DNA from: Symbiodinium microadriaticum
Lineage: Eukaryota > Sar > Dinophyceae > Suessiales > Symbiodiniaceae
DNA: 64,000 nt
Assembly: GCA_001939145.1 (NCBI GenBank)
Contig: LSRX01000348.1
Location: 339,150 to 403,149, forward strand
Direction: 5' to 3'
Within the stretch, counting starts at the first letter, position 1. Every line of letters starts with the position of its first letter. This document shows positions 10,151 through 22,725 of this stretch, in pieces. A program made the position numbers and the translations under genes. The notes under the pieces are model-generated. The model had not been told where the DNA came from, ran no database searches, and saw nothing but the letters and a program-made list of their open reading frames with translations.

Positions 10151-12417
10151 TTCTGAGTGCGCTTAGTTTAGGGGTTAGGCACCCTAAGCCCAACACCGCA
10201 AAGACCCACTAACTTGTTTGGTGCACGCACACTTGAGTTCACATGTTCTTAGTACAGCCTAGGCACAGGGTGTTTGGGTTTAGTTTCGGCCTTCCGAGGG
10301 CTTGGAGGTTTTGGGAACCCTAAACCCAAAACCCTCACAACGGGTCGTGGTTTCCCCGCCCAGCCAAGCCGAGCCATGCAAGGCAATCCGCAGCAGCTGA
10401 GGCTAGAGCGCAGCGGCTGCAGCCTGACCGACGCCAGAAACTCCAAGAATCATCAGACAACGGTTCATGGTTTAGGCCTTTAAAGGTCTCTGTTTATTTT
10501 TGAAGGGTTTTTGGGATTTTGCTTGCGGGTTTTGCGTTTCGTCTGTTGGTACTTTAGATGAGGCTTCTGCGAAGGCTTCTTTATTGAGGCTCTGTACGGT
10601 GTCATGTACATAAGGGCTGTGGTGAGGGTTCCCCAGGGGTGCTTTTAGAATCTGAGTAGGAGGACCCTGGCAGTTGAAGTATGGTTTTGGGATAGGTTAT
10701 GAGTTTACAGGGGAGCTGACGACTTCTTCCGACTGGGCTCTTCGTCTTTGTTTTCAGGGCTTGCGGCCACGGCTACAGACCTCCCTTCCTTAATGAACTC
10801 TAAGAGGGCTTAACCTAAGGTTCAAATACCATGCAGGGCTTCGTAGTGTAACGGTATAGTGCCCTTATTCTTAAGGCTCATTTGGCCCGAAAGGCTGCTG
10901 AAACTGACCCTAAACTCGTCTACCTCTTATCAAGATCTGTCGCCTACCAAGGTAGCGGCCTCAGGTTTCGAAGCAGCCCTACTGTTGATGATATAAATCC
11001 TGCATTACCTTAAGAACCCATAAACTATGGGAATTATGGTATATTCCTTGATATGGGAAATGCGGGATTTATACCATCAACCGTATTGCAGATTCCGACT
11101 GACCTGACAGATACTACACATCCCAAAACCACCTGCGCAGCCTTCCAACATCGAATGTACTTGTCATCTCCAATCAACATAATGGGCCTTAACAATTATA
11201 GAAGGGTCTTGGGGCTTTCTTGTGCTATACAGCAAAGTCATATTCGGAACAAGACGGGCATGCTAGAGGCCGGAATACATACTAATGCTATAGTATACGG
11301 GCCTTAATCATCGGAACGGGGCTTCGGGGTATTTCGCACTGTTACTATAAGTATTTGGGGACTCGACTCGAAGGAAGGACTCTTAGTCGGTATTCCGAAC
11401 CCTCCTTTCTAAACCCCTAAACCCTAAACCGCCTCTTGGTAAACCCCAAGCTCAATGGCCTGTCTTCCTCTTCCTCGGCCCCTTCCGCGACCGCGCGCGC
11501 GGACCTTTCCGGTGAGAGCCGGAGAGCTGTGAATGTGGTTTTGGGCTTAGGGCTTTGGGTTTTGGGCTTGGGGTTCACAGGGCTTAGTCATTAGGTTTGG
11601 GCTTGCGCAGCAATCAAGAGTGCTTTTCAAGGACCAGCGGAAGCTTTGATATCGCGCAATGCTGGAGGGATTTGTGCTCTGCACGCCAAACCGTAAGAAG
11701 CCTACACCCTCAACTCCTAAATGAAGCGCTGATGACCTTCGAGCCTCCGATTCACGGCTTTGGGGTATACACTGCATCATTGCAGTTGTGTCCACATATC
11801 GCCAGAAGCTACGGGCCTGCATGCACCAGCCGATTGATTGAGCCTGCCTGCGCATTATCATGATATTGGGCAGGCCATGGATATGGTGTGGGTTTATGTC
11901 TTTGGGGGTGTAAGGTTTCAGTGTATGGCTTTAGGCTTGCACATCACGTTCACGGTTCAGCCCTGCTTGAGGGCAAATAAGATCTTCAGGCTGCACTGTA
12001 CCTGCCTGCTCGACTGTTGGTTTTGAAACGCATCAACGGACTATCTACATTAATGTGCCTAGCCTAAACCCTAAACCCTAAACCCTAAGCCGTGCTAGGG
12101 TTGGGGCGTGGTCTTAGGGAGATAGCCCCAAGCCCCAGAGCCGCATGGCAGCATGCTTGAATGTGGATCCCAAACGAGAACCCTCGAAAAACTGATAAAG
12201 TCACCGCCATTGCCGTGCTCTCCTGAAACCTCAGCCCTACTCGGATAGTGCTATACTGCTATCCATGTACATACATAAATAAGTCTATGTGGGTGTGGGA
12301 GTGTAGAAAGATATGCTCTACACATATACCTTTGTAGATGTATTTGTTTATTTATTTAGCTTAGCTATTTCTAGTTGTATTTGTGTTTGTGTCTATACCT
12401 ATGTTTGTACCTAGTTT
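10150..12417. other. Non-coding, telomere-motif-strewn sequence
   Basis: There is no supported gene. Short TTTAGGG/CCCTAAA clusters occur at about 10317-10335, 11408-11430 and 12061-12092. One family A element is at 10984-11081. Confidence 0.55.
10984..11081. mobile_element. MITE-like element, family A copy 2
   Basis: The left end (10984-11009) is identical to family A copy 1 over 26 bases. The right end (11056-11081) is its inverse with a few changes. Interiors of the two copies are only weakly similar. Confidence 0.65.
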
Positions 12418-12421
12418 TACA

Positions 12422-12534
12422 CTATCTATCTATCTATCTATCTACCTACCTATCTATCTACCTATCTATCTATCTATCTATCTATCTATCTCTATATATA
12501 TAAATAAATAAATAAATATATATATATATATATA
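12422..12534. repeat. CTAT/TA/TAAA compound microsatellite
   Basis: A (CTAT)n array with CTAC variants grades into TATA, then TAAA, then TA repeats. Confidence 0.9.
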
Positions 12535-12879
12535 TGGAATGATCTACTTGTCGATCCACTTGCTTGCTTGTTTGCTTTCTGCTATTATCGTGTCTCTCCT
12601 CGTTCATGCGGATGTACCGGCATTCCCTTCAAGAAAAGGACCCGAAACGAGACGTCCTCGAGCTCGACACTGAGGAGAGCACCCTTCGGCCCTCTGGCGC
12701 TGTCGGTGCGGGCCTCTTGGCCTCGTCATGACACGCTGCACATTTGTATGTCATGATGTATCTGTATATGTGCATACACCTATGTCGACGCGAAGAGAGC
12801 TACCATGTCCGTCTGACTGCTTGGCACAGGGGAGGAGCAAACCAATTCCCGGCAGGTCAGAAGCCCGGCTCTTTCAATA

Positions 12880-13010
12880 CATATATATATATATATACAT
12901 ACATATGTATGTATTTATGTATGTATGTGTGTATATCTACATGTATATCTATCTATATATATATATATGTATGTATATATATATATAGATATGTGTGTAT
13001 GTATATATGT
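12880..13010. repeat. TA/TATG compound microsatellite
   Basis: Alternating AT and ATGT/GTAT repeats; a further pure TA tract lies at 13151-13179. The long Tyr/Ile-rich frames across it are artefacts. Confidence 0.9.
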
Positions 13011-13151
13011 CCACATGTAATCATACTCATGCATGCATGTACACACATCTATGTTCTTTGGTATGTATGTCCGAATGTATGCACCTACGCACGCACGGCC
13101 GAGCACACATGTCTGCCTGCAAGCACGTTTGTAATACTGCAAAACAAAAGC

Positions 13152-13183
<32 letters not shown>

Positions 13184-13309
13184 CATATCATGTCTTAACA
13201 TATCTTATCACACATTCTTATATCTATTTACCGATTGTGTTTTGCTTATTCATTTGCTTGTGTATTCTTGCCTGGTGTGCTGCGAAGACAGTTCGGTCTA
13301 GGACATTTT

Positions 13310-13404
13310 CAGGTGGGTAGTTACCGCTATAGGAGCCTATAGAAGGTCTATATACCTTATAGAAAGCCTTACAGAAGCCCGATATACCCTAAACTCCCCA
13401 CCTG
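13310..13404. mobile_element. MITE-like element, family F copy 1
   Basis: It starts CAGGTGGGTAGTTACC and ends with the near-inverse CTAAACTCCCCACCTG. The interior carries tandem TATAGAAGGTC/TATAGAAAGCC words. Homology with the copy near 19,591 extends past the right end through TTTCCTTTAATTTGGG. Confidence 0.5.
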
Positions 13405-13465
13405 TAGTTTCCTTTAATTTGGGGTTGAGCCAGACTCGAACGCTGTCGTGGGTGCTTGATGGCCT

Positions 13466-13592
13466 CGACTTAGGGTTTAGGGCTAGGGTTCAGGGTTCAG
13501 GGTTCAGGGTTTAGGGTTTAGGGTTTAGGGTTCAGGGTTTAGGGTTTAGGGTTTAGGGTTTAGGGTTCAGGGTCTAGGGTCTAGGGTTTAAA
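13466..13592 (+). repeat. Interstitial telomere-like array (TTTAGGG)n
   Basis: About seventeen consecutive 7-mers of TTTAGGG with TTCAGGG and TCTAGGG variants. It is one of the most regular 7-mer arrays in the window. Confidence 0.9.
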
Positions 13593-15020
13593 GCTGAGTT
13601 TTCAGGCTACAACACACCCTGGCTAAAACGGTGCCTTAACTGATGCTTGCTGAGTGCCCCAGAGGCAGGACCGTTGTCAGTTTCGGCAGGGTTCAAAGGA
13701 TAGAATCTACCACTCTGAACCCACAAACCCATAGTTTCTTTATTTTGTAAAGCCTACGGCCTACGTTATAAATTAAACATACCCAAAGCCCTAAAACAGA
13801 ACATGCGAGGACCCCGAGCTCTCAGACTCTTTACTAAAGCAGCCCTAGGGCTGTACATTTTGGAAAGTCCTGAACCGTAAGCCTACCTTAAGGTACCACA
13901 AATGCAGGTGGTACCCTACTATGGAATTCACAGGGACCTACAAAAGTAGGCTTTGAGGTACACCTTCCGCACTCCCCGACAGCGAATGAGTGCCAGGCAA
14001 CGCTCGGGCTAGAAACGACCTCGAAGTTTGAGGCCTTGATGTTCACCTCCCGGTGCTCTTTGAATTTAAGCTTCAAGGCTTCTGTTCACATCCGAGTCTC
14101 AGAGTGCTCTCTCTCTTGCAGGTCTCATACAGGGACATGAGTTGAGTTCTTAAGGGTTTGAGATGGGTTAAGGCTTAGGGTGAATTTTGTAGGGCTCTTG
14201 GGCAGGGTCGGACATGTGCGTGAGGGCCTGTGCTCTCTTTTGCAGGTCTCATGCGAAAGTTAAGGTTCAAGGACGGGGAAATGCGACTTACGGTGATGGC
14301 TTTAGTGGGCGCTGACGGTCCAAGGGCAACCTGCAGGACTTTAGGGTTTAAGAGTGCTTACATGAGCTTCAAGGACAAGGTAAGGGCTTAAGGAGCAAAG
14401 GTCCCCCAAGGAAACAAGCAAACCAACCGTCGACTATGAGCCCTTAGCAGAGATTCTGCGGGGTACCTTAGAAACACTTGGCTTATCCTTAGCATTATTC
14501 AATATTCATATTCTCTCCGAGGTTTCGGTCCCGGTGTTAGGCGATGCCAGCATGAGTGACTTCGCACCCTTGACCACCCCCCCATGTCGCAGCCATCTTC
14601 GTGAGATGTTCGCGGGTTTGACAGCCAAGATAGCGCAGGAGATTTTCGACGGCATTGTAGTCCGCTTGCGTGAGTGCATACTCAGCTGCGCACCGATTGA
14701 AATCATCATTGCACTTGCCACTGCATGCATGCAACGGGCAGGAATCGTGTCTCACCTTTCTCTGATGAAGGAAGTTTCAAGCAGTTCTCCCGACTTTGCG
14801 CAAACTCGAGCTTCCGGGGCCTGAATATTTCTCGAGGCCGGAGATCCTTTCGAACGGAACCATCTCCTCCAAGAAGATCACGTCGTGCAGTGTTACTTGT
14901 CGTCTTCACAATCGTAATCGCTATAGTGATGATATTCGTGGACGAGCAGCTTTACTAATCCTCGCTGTCATGGTGATATCTTGGTGGGTTTATTTGTCAG
15001 GGTCCAGGGATCAGGCTGTA
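13593..15020. other. Low-repeat stretch with weak coding-like frames
   Basis: Few telomere words occur here. A frame at 14534-14824 (96 codons) and an overlapping one at 14725-14958, with a hydrophobic run AVLLVVFTIVIAIVMIF, look mildly protein-like. They match nothing I recognise and lie in conflicting frames, so neither is called a gene. Confidence 0.35.
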
Positions 15021-15024
15021 GCAC

Positions 15025-15117
15025 CTAACCCCTAAACCCCTAAACCCTCAACCCCTAAACCCCTAAACCCTAAACCCCCAAACCCCTAAACCCCTAAACC
15101 CGTAAACCCTAAACCTT
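15025..15117 (-). repeat. CCCTAAA/CCCCTAAA telomere-like array
   Basis: Consecutive 7- and 8-mers read CCCTAAA on +. Within 75 bp it is followed by degenerate TTTAGGG-orientation words (15186-15335), so the strand switches. Confidence 0.9.
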
Positions 15118-15748
15118 ATCCCTAGAATCCCCGTGAACCGCAAGCCCCTCCGAAGATCCCACATTGCCGGAAATCCCCCCCTAAAGATTGGGTTAAGGGC
15201 TTTAGGATGTTAAGGTGTTCGGGGCTTTAGGGCTTTAGGCTCTTAGGGCTTAAGGGTTTCAGGGTTTAGGGCTTCAGGGTTTAGGGCTTTAGGGTTTTAG
15301 GGTTGAAGGGCTTCAGAGTTTTAGGTTTTAAGGTTGCAGGACAACTCCTGGATGGCCGGAGCAAGCAGTGCCAACTCTGCAGCTCAGGGCTTGCAGTGAA
15401 TGCCACAGAGGGCTCAGGGCAAGGTTTTCAGATCACCCTCCTTTGGGAAAAGATCTGGAGCCGAGGCTTCCGACCTTAAGGTAGGGAGGAATTAAGGGCT
15501 TTAGGGCCCTCAGGGTGCTTATGGGAGCGTCTGAAACAGCCCAACACTACAGCTAAACCTTGACAACTCCAAAGACTGGCGCCGAAAAAAACCCACACCC
15601 CCCAAAGTCCCAACTTCCGAGAACATGGTAGCACACGGAACATCCGAAATTGAAAGTTCCCTGTCCGTCGGCCGGAAGAGCTCCTCGAAAAACGAAACTT
15701 CGGCGGCTCGGTAACACCTGAACCCAAAACCCTTCGCGGAAAGCGGTA

Positions 15749-15872
15749 TAATATAATATAATACAATGTAATATAGTATAATATAATGTAGTATAGTATA
15801 ATATAATAGAATAGAATAGAATAGAATAGAATATAATATAATGTAGTATAGTATAGTATAATATAATATAAT
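15749..15872. repeat. ATAAT/TAGAA microsatellite
   Basis: Five-base repeats of ATAAT, TAGTA and TAGAA type over about 124 bp. Confidence 0.9.
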
Positions 15873-15879
15873 ACGGTGC

Positions 15880-18800
15880 CTTCAAGCCGTTTTCGAGGAA
15901 GCACTCCCATCCTCAAGTCTATAAAGGCTGGGTATCGCGCTGTGGGGTTTCGTGTCTGCAGAAGGAGGAAGCAGAGGCGCAAGGAACGACATTGGGTTGT
16001 GAGGGTTTATAGGAGTTTAGGAGTCTGGGGTATCTCATTCAGGCTTTTCGGGGATGAAATTCAACGGGCCTTGCGAAGATTTGCTATTCGCGATGTCATG
16101 CGAGGTTACGTGCACCGGATGGCTGCCGGGAATCTAGAAAAATCGAAGGGTCTGAGGTTTTGGAATGGATTGAAGAGTCTGTCAACAACACTGCTCTGCC
16201 AGCCAAGGATCTGAGACATGCGTACTTCATGAGCCTGAATAATTACTAATGCCGTTCCTGCGGGTTCATGATGACCACTTACTACGATACCCCGAAACCT
16301 ATTCTGGCGATGCAGGCCCCCCGAAATCATCTAATGATCCTACCCTTGCCTTCGTTTTTTTGTTTTTTCGGGCTTTTTGTTTTTATAATTGTTTGCGAAA
16401 ACACACCACAACCGTAGTACCACTGTTGAAGCCCTCTGCCCTTGGTCCCTTTTCGAAACTTTAAAGCATTTTTGAGAGGAGTATTTTTTGTAAATGCGAG
16501 TCTGAACCGCGTAGTTCAGGGAGTTTTGGGATCCAGGAGTCGACGTCGTAGTTTGGTCTGCGGATGCCTAGGATAGGATCTGCTTCTCGGTTCTTTCTGC
16601 CGCGGCTGTGTTGCAGGGTCGCGTCTGCGTGCTCCCGGGCTTCGTTTTCCTAAAGCTGAATACGGGGTATCGAGGCTTCGGGCTTATAGGGTTTAGGATT
16701 CAAAGCTTAGAGCTTCAGGTGTTTCGGGTTTCGGGTTTAGGGTTTAGGATTCAAGCCTTAGATCTTCAGGGTTTAGGGTTTAGGTTTTAGGGTTTAGGGG
16801 TTTAGGGTTAGAGGAGTTGGAAGCTGCTGCAAAGTGCGGGGGGGATCTCCTGTCATGTCGGTGTGCAGGACTGTTACATCGCACGCGCGGTTTAACCAGC
16901 AGTGGCCCTGGTGCATCAATTAGAAGCGGTAGCAGAAGATTTATAAGCTTGTGTCTAAACAAATGCTAGGATTAAGGGCAAAGGCTTATTTAAACTATTG
17001 AAGGCTAGCTTAGTCACTAAGTCCCTTACCAGAGGACTCACCATATACAAAGCCACGAAAGAGAACCTTCCTGGAACCTTTGTCTGGAAAGATCCCTTCA
17101 AAAGGAGACCAAGTCTAAATTACTCAGGCACTTTTATATGGAACCCTAAACCCCCTCCCCAAACCCTAAACCCTAAACCCTAAACCCTATAGAACCTGTA
17201 TAGAACCCCTTTACTAAAGATCCGACCATAGGAGCCCTCTATGCCAGAAGTTAAGCCCCGTGAGCCCTATAGAAGCTGTGTGGAACGCTCCAAAGATCCC
17301 CTTTTTAAAGGGGCCCTGTTCTACTTGTTCAAGCCCTTATACAAAAAAAGCCCTCGTCTTACCTTTATAAAGGAAAGCATTGAGCAGCTGAGGCTTTGTC
17401 GCTCGTTGCTGGCGTTGAAGTCCCCCAAACCTTACGGACTTTTGCCAATGAAGGCTGTCAGGCTGAAACACATGCAGCTGCTACGTAATTAAGGTCTTTA
17501 GGGGTGTTCACACTACTCCATGGAACACCATTCAACTTAGATGTCCTGAAACATTTACCCAAATTTCCAGCAGGCCTCGCTACTACACAAAGCAACCCTA
17601 GCCGTGGCCCCGCCGGATAGTTTTTTCTTTTGCACACACTGTTCCTGTCCCTGTTTTTTTCTGCTCTCCAACGTCTCCAACGACAGAGTCGGCTGTGTTG
17701 GACAATGTGTGCACCGGTGGAGACCACTTGTACTGTAAGACTGGCCGGCATCTTTCAGGCGGCGCTTGGCGTCCGACATGCCCCTCTCGGCACTGGTCAA
17801 GCATGCAAGGCACTGATTGTTGATGGCCTTGGCAAGACCTAGAATTGATCTGCAATAGAAACACCGGCAAACGCCACAGGATCGCGGGCCGGTTCCATGA
17901 TCGACGGGCGCGCGTGGTCCAAGCACTTTGGTAGGTGCTACGAAGACGTCCGTCTCCTGATTTGAGGATCCGTTTCAGGGTCATCCTACCCCTGAGAATC
18001 GAAGTATGCAGACTCCTTATTATAAAATACACCCATAATTACTCCGAAAGATCAGCCGAAAATGAGAGACCCACTGACGCGTTTAGGGCTCTCCGAGATG
18101 ATCAGACTTTCAGCGCAGGGCTGTCCACACACCATGGAGAGGATGTCCCGCTCTTAGGGTTTAGGGTCTTCTTGTTTGAGGGTTTACTTGTTTGAGGGTG
18201 TATGGTCTTCTTTTTTGAGGGTTTAGGGTCTTCTTTTCTGAGGGTTTAGGGTCTTCTTTTTAAAGGTCACGGCACGGAGGATCCAGCAACCCCGAAGCTT
18301 CAAATGCAACACCGAAGCAGCTTGAGGCAGCTGTGGCTTGCGTTCTCGGGTTTTCGGGGCTTTTGGATTTTGGGGTTTGGGGTTGAGGGGCTTGAGGTTC
18401 TAGGATTTTGGGGTTTAGAGTCTTGGGGTTTCACCTGAAACCGATGTCACCACGACCCCGTTTCCAATTTACACCCCTACTACATAGTGAAAGCTACGGG
18501 GCATCAACTAAGCTACCCATGAGGGCTGGTAGTCAAGCCTTGAGGCCAGGCCATAAGCCGTGAAGCCCAACTGTTGAAGCCTGCAACCTGGAGCCTAAAA
18601 CCAACAAACCGAAACCTAACAGGACAACCTTCAAAACCTAAACCTCTTGTTACAATACAGAACCCTTGTGAACATTCGATAAGAGACTTATCTAATAAAC
18701 CCTGTATATTCATAAGCCACATTTACCCTTTCAACTTTGAGGCTTCGGCCTTTGAAAGCTCAATGTCTCTCGAAAAGGCAAACCTCTGCAACCGCTGCAA

Positions 18801-19590
18801 CCCTCGAAACCTGGAAAATCCAGAAATCCGATAAAACTCGGATCAAAACCTGCTGTAACCCTCTCAACACCCTCCAAAATCTACCAAAAAACCCTGACGT
18901 CCACAGAACCCTAAACCCTAAACCCCTAAACCCGAAGCCCACAGAAAGCACGGCGAATTTTCGCGCTGAGTTTCGGACGTCCGAGCTTTTCATTCAGGTC
19001 CGAATCAGAGACGAGGCCCTTTATCCGAACCTTTTAAAAGTGTTTTCTCAGGGTTCACCATGGATTGTGACTGGGGTTTATAGGGCTTAGGGCTTACAGT
19101 TTTGCTAGCTGTTTTTTGGACGCGGTTCTATAAGGCTCTAAGCAGGTTCTTGCTGGCGTACTAGGGTTTCCTACTAAAGATTTTCTGGGTTTCATGTTTC
19201 TTATTACAGGGGAGTGGCGTGAGGGTGAGGGGGGAAAGGCACGTTGTCTGGTTTGTTAGATGGCTTTGTATATCGGCTTTTTGCTAGGCTTGCGAATACA
19301 GTGTTTGTGAGAGTTTCTGTACATCCGGGGCTTACGAGGGATCTATCCGAACCTCTTCGAAGGCTTTCGGGCTCGTACGCGACCTTTGGGTTTAGGGCTA
19401 AGGGCTTTAGGGCACTTTTGGTAAGGGGCGTTGGTGGCGATCTAAGGCTTCAAAAAAGAGGGCCGTGCCCCTGCTCCACAAAAAGCTGCCCAAAAACCTC
19501 GGACACTCTCTCAACGGTCCCTCTCACTGTCACCCTCGAAACTTCCAGGTTGCAGCTTGAAGATGTGACGAGGCTTGAAGGTGGAACCCG
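15880..19590. other. Non-coding, degenerate telomere words and decayed coding-like islands
   Basis: Telomere-like clusters occur at 16685-16810 (+), 17141-17190 (-) and 18903-18935 (-). A minus-strand island at 17555-18032 has overlapping frames with paired cysteines (CGVCRCFYC, CLAC, CTHC) that could be a decayed zinc-binding gene. The frames conflict and no family is assigned. Confidence 0.4.
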
Positions 19591-19677
19591 CTTATAGAAG
19601 GTCTATATACCGTATAGAAGCCTTATAGAAGCCCTATATACCCTAAACTCCCCACCTGAAGTTTCCTTTAATTTGGG
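19591..19677. mobile_element. MITE-like element, family F copy 2
   Basis: Closely matches 13338-13425: TATAGAAGGTCTATATACC, tandem TATAGAAGCC, then CTAAACTCCCCACCTG and TTTCCTTTAATTTGGG. The left inverted repeat is degraded. Confidence 0.5.
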
Positions 19678-20394
19678 TTCTGGGGTTCAGAACCGCCCTG
19701 GACCCTAAGCCCTAAACCCCCCCGAAAAGCCGGAGAGAATGGGTTGTCGTGCCTTCATTCCGGTGGTGGGCTGCAGAGCTGGCAAGGGTGGATCGGTGGC
19801 GACCTGGTTACCGATGATTCCTATACCCTAAACCCTAAACTCCTGTATCCTTAGCATCCCTTAGCCCTTAACGCTAAAGCCTTTATCCTCCCCAAACCCT
19901 CGGCCCTAAACCCTAAATCCTTCCTAACCCTGAACCCCAGACCCTAAATTCTCCCTAAACCCTGAACACCAGACCCTAAATCCTCCCTAAACCCTGAACC
20001 CCTAAACCTTCAACCCTGCATTTTGGGCTTTAGGGGAGAAGGCCGATGTGAGGGAGCCTCGGAGGCGCCAACTTCGGCTGTGGTTAGGGTTTCTGCCACT
20101 TTGAGGTTTGGGTGTCGGGTTATAGGGTTTAGGGATTTATAGGGTTTTTTTAGGGGGTTAGGAGTTGGGGTTATAGGGTTTAGGGTGTGGGGGAATTGGG
20201 GTTATAGGCCCTAAACCCTGAACCCTAAGTTTTAAGGTCTATAAGGTTTCGGCTGCTGAAGGTTTGGAGGCCTGTCCCGTGGAACCTTTACCTGCTGCAA
20301 CCAAATCCGGCTTCTGCCCGAACTGCTGGATCCCCGTATGCCGGACCGGGTTTAGGGTTTAGGGCTTTTGGGGTTTAGGGTTTGTTCTAAACTA

Positions 20395-20426
20395 CCCATA
20401 GGCCCCTAAGTAGTTCCTTTTTGGGG
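20395..20426. mobile_element. Family E terminal fragment
   Basis: CCCATAGGCnCC...GTAGTTCCTTTTTGGGG matches one end of the element at 54062-54152; the other end is absent. Confidence 0.35.
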
Positions 20427-20431
20427 ATTCA

Positions 20432-20467
20432 CTTTGGCAGCGCCCTTATAATTCCTAAATAAGAACA
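20432..20467 (+). repeat. 36-bp exact direct repeat, left copy
   Basis: CTTTGGCAGCGCCCTTATAA followed by 16 more identical bases recurs at 20771-20806. The two copies bracket the CCCTAAA array. Confidence 0.85.
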
Positions 20468-20770
20468 NTATGGGTACATGCACCGACTACCTCCAGGGTG
20501 GTCCGGAGCTGCTAACTTGGCGAGGAATACAAGAACAGTGAACCCCTCGAAGGGACTTGAGACCCTAAACCCTAAACCCTAAACCCCAAACCCTAAACCC
20601 TAAACCCTAAACCCTAAACCCTAAACCCTCAACCCTAAACCCTAAACCCTAAACCCTAAACCCTCAACCCGAAACCCTAAACCAAGACCCCAAAAGCTCA
20701 ACCCTGACGAGCCTTCCAACTCCTCCAGGCCAAATAGCCATGTAAGCCCAACCGACGATAATCTACCGCC

Positions 20771-20806
20771 CTTTGGCAGCGCCCTTATAATTCCTAAATA
20801 AGAACA
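20771..20806 (+). repeat. 36-bp exact direct repeat, right copy
   Basis: Identical to 20432-20467, in the same orientation, starts 339 bp apart. Confidence 0.85.
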
Positions 20807-21639
20807 TGAATTAAAAAATAGATGTCGGTAGATAGAGAGAGAGAGAGAGAGAATAGGCTCCCCGGCTTAATCCTTGAAGTAAACAGCTCACTCCTAAGTA
20901 ATTAGGATCCTCAAGGGCGAGTTATATGCCACCCATAGACGCCCCTCTATAAAGGATACGGCAACCTAAGCATGAATCTTAACTTCTCAGAGCTCTAAAA
21001 AGCCCTAAACTCTATCCCGGAACCCGAAAGCCTTAGAACCTAAACCCTCAACCCTAAACCCTACTTGACATTCCAGCCCGAGCCCTGGCGCCCTGAATCC
21101 TAAACCCACTATTTTAGGAACCCTTTATTACGGGTATATGACCCTCAAAGAACCCTTGGGGCTTAGAGTTTAGGGCCACCAGTAACATCAAGAAGTGTTG
21201 AAGCAGCCTCAAAGAACTCTTGAAGACGCCTCGAACGCCTGAAAGGAACCTGCCTTCTCCTCCTTTGGCACGGCCGTCTCGGTTGCCTGTGGCCCGTTCG
21301 AAGGCTTTTAGGACGTTCGGACAAGCGAGGAAGGGCTTCAAAATAGGGGTCCTTGTACCAGGGGTGCTGTAACGAAGCATTCTTTTGCTTGGCGTCCAAA
21401 ACTAAGAACCTGAATCCTCAAACATCTAATCCTGAAGCTTCCTTCAGCTGCGGCACCCTGAACCCCTCAACCCGAACCCTAAACCCTAAACCCTAAACCC
21501 CTAAACCCCTACACCCCTAAACCTCTAAACCTCTAAACCCTAAACCCTCAACCCGAATCCAAAAGTGCAGGGCCTTTGTCTCGTCCTCCACGCCCAGAGC
21601 TTTGAGTAGATCCTCTGGAGATCCGGCAGGTGAGGGGAG

Positions 21640-21797
21640 TTGGGTTTAGGGGCTTTTGGGGTTTAGGGTTTAGAGGGTTTATAGGGTTTTGGGGCTTATA
21701 GGGTTTATAGGGGTTTTGGGGTTTATAGGGGTTTAGGGTTTTAGGGTTTTAGGTTTGAGGGTTTAGGGTTTAGAGGTTTAGGGTTTAGGGGTTAGCA
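21640..21797 (+). repeat. Degenerate TTTAGGG/TTTATAGGG array
   Basis: Units vary between TTTAGGG, TTTATAGGG and TTTTGGGG, giving 7-9-base spacing. Confidence 0.8.
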
Positions 21798-22725
21798 GCA
21801 TAGGGTTCTTGTAAAGGGGTCTTTGAATGGGCCTATCGGGGATTGTCGGTATTTGGAGTGTTTAGGGCGTGGGCCCAGAATTGGAATGTGGTTTGGGGTT
21901 AGCTTATAAGATTACATCTCAGGAATCCCAAGAATAAGATTGATAACGATTCAGGCATTATATTAAGCTTCCGGGTTCCGGGCTGTGCTTTCTCTTCGAG
22001 CTCCTGTTGCATGAAAGTCTCCGAATCCACAGAATTCCGGGTCTCGAGCTTGGGATGCGGAGTGGTGGTTTTGGGGTTTAGGGTGTGGGGTACTCTCAGC
22101 CCTCAATCCATCAGCGCACTTTAGGCTCCTTCTTGGCGTCGACCCCAGAAACCAAGCAATGACGCGCAATTTGCAGAGGGTTTATAGGGTTTAGGGTTGA
22201 GGGTTTGCGCAAGAATTGCAGTAGCCGAAGCTACGTCAGGGAAGAGCCCTCACGCAGAGGGCCTCAATTATCAGAATGGGCCTCGGGTGATGATACGAAA
22301 AGAAGTACGTCGAGGAACACTGAGGAATGATCTAGGCACTTCTTGCGACCCCCCTGTAACCGAGTCGAGTCGATTATAAGGAGTCCAAACCTTCAAACTC
22401 AAACCCTAAATCCTAAATTCCTTAACCCTAAACCTGCAAGGCAGGTCCTTTTCGAAGGCAGTCTCTTCGGGGCTCTTCTCGCTCGTTGCTGTGGTGGCTT
22501 GGCCTAGGGGGGACTCTTCATCCGGTCTCCTCTGGACTGATCCAAAGGAGGTTTCTTTAGGGTCGGTTTTGGGGTTTAGGGCTAGAACGTAGGGTTTTCT
22601 GTATTCGGACTCTGTCTTTAAGGCATTGAGGCATAAGGTTCTAGGGTTTTGTCTCCGGGTTTCAGCTGCTCCCCGCTTTGTTTCAAGGTAGGAGCATGAC
22701 CATCTTCCGACCCGGCCTCCGACGA

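Larger units (their letters stand above)
19678..21550. repeat. Telomere-like repeat cluster, both orientations
   Basis: Degenerate CCCTAAA runs at 19825-20010, TTTAGGG-type at 20095-20200, a regular CCCTAAA array at 20562-20690 (about eighteen units) and another at 21455-21555. The single N at 20468 is an assembly ambiguity. No gene is present. Confidence 0.75.

Noticed and set aside
12728-13301. 185-codon frame rich in Tyr, Ile and Cys
   Set aside because: Driven by the TA/TATG microsatellites between 12880 and 13179.
16608-16790. Frames with GFR, GLGF and FRVSG words here and at many other sites
   Set aside because: These are reading-frame products of degenerate TTTAGGG repeats; the minus-strand equivalents give NPKP and KPLNP words.
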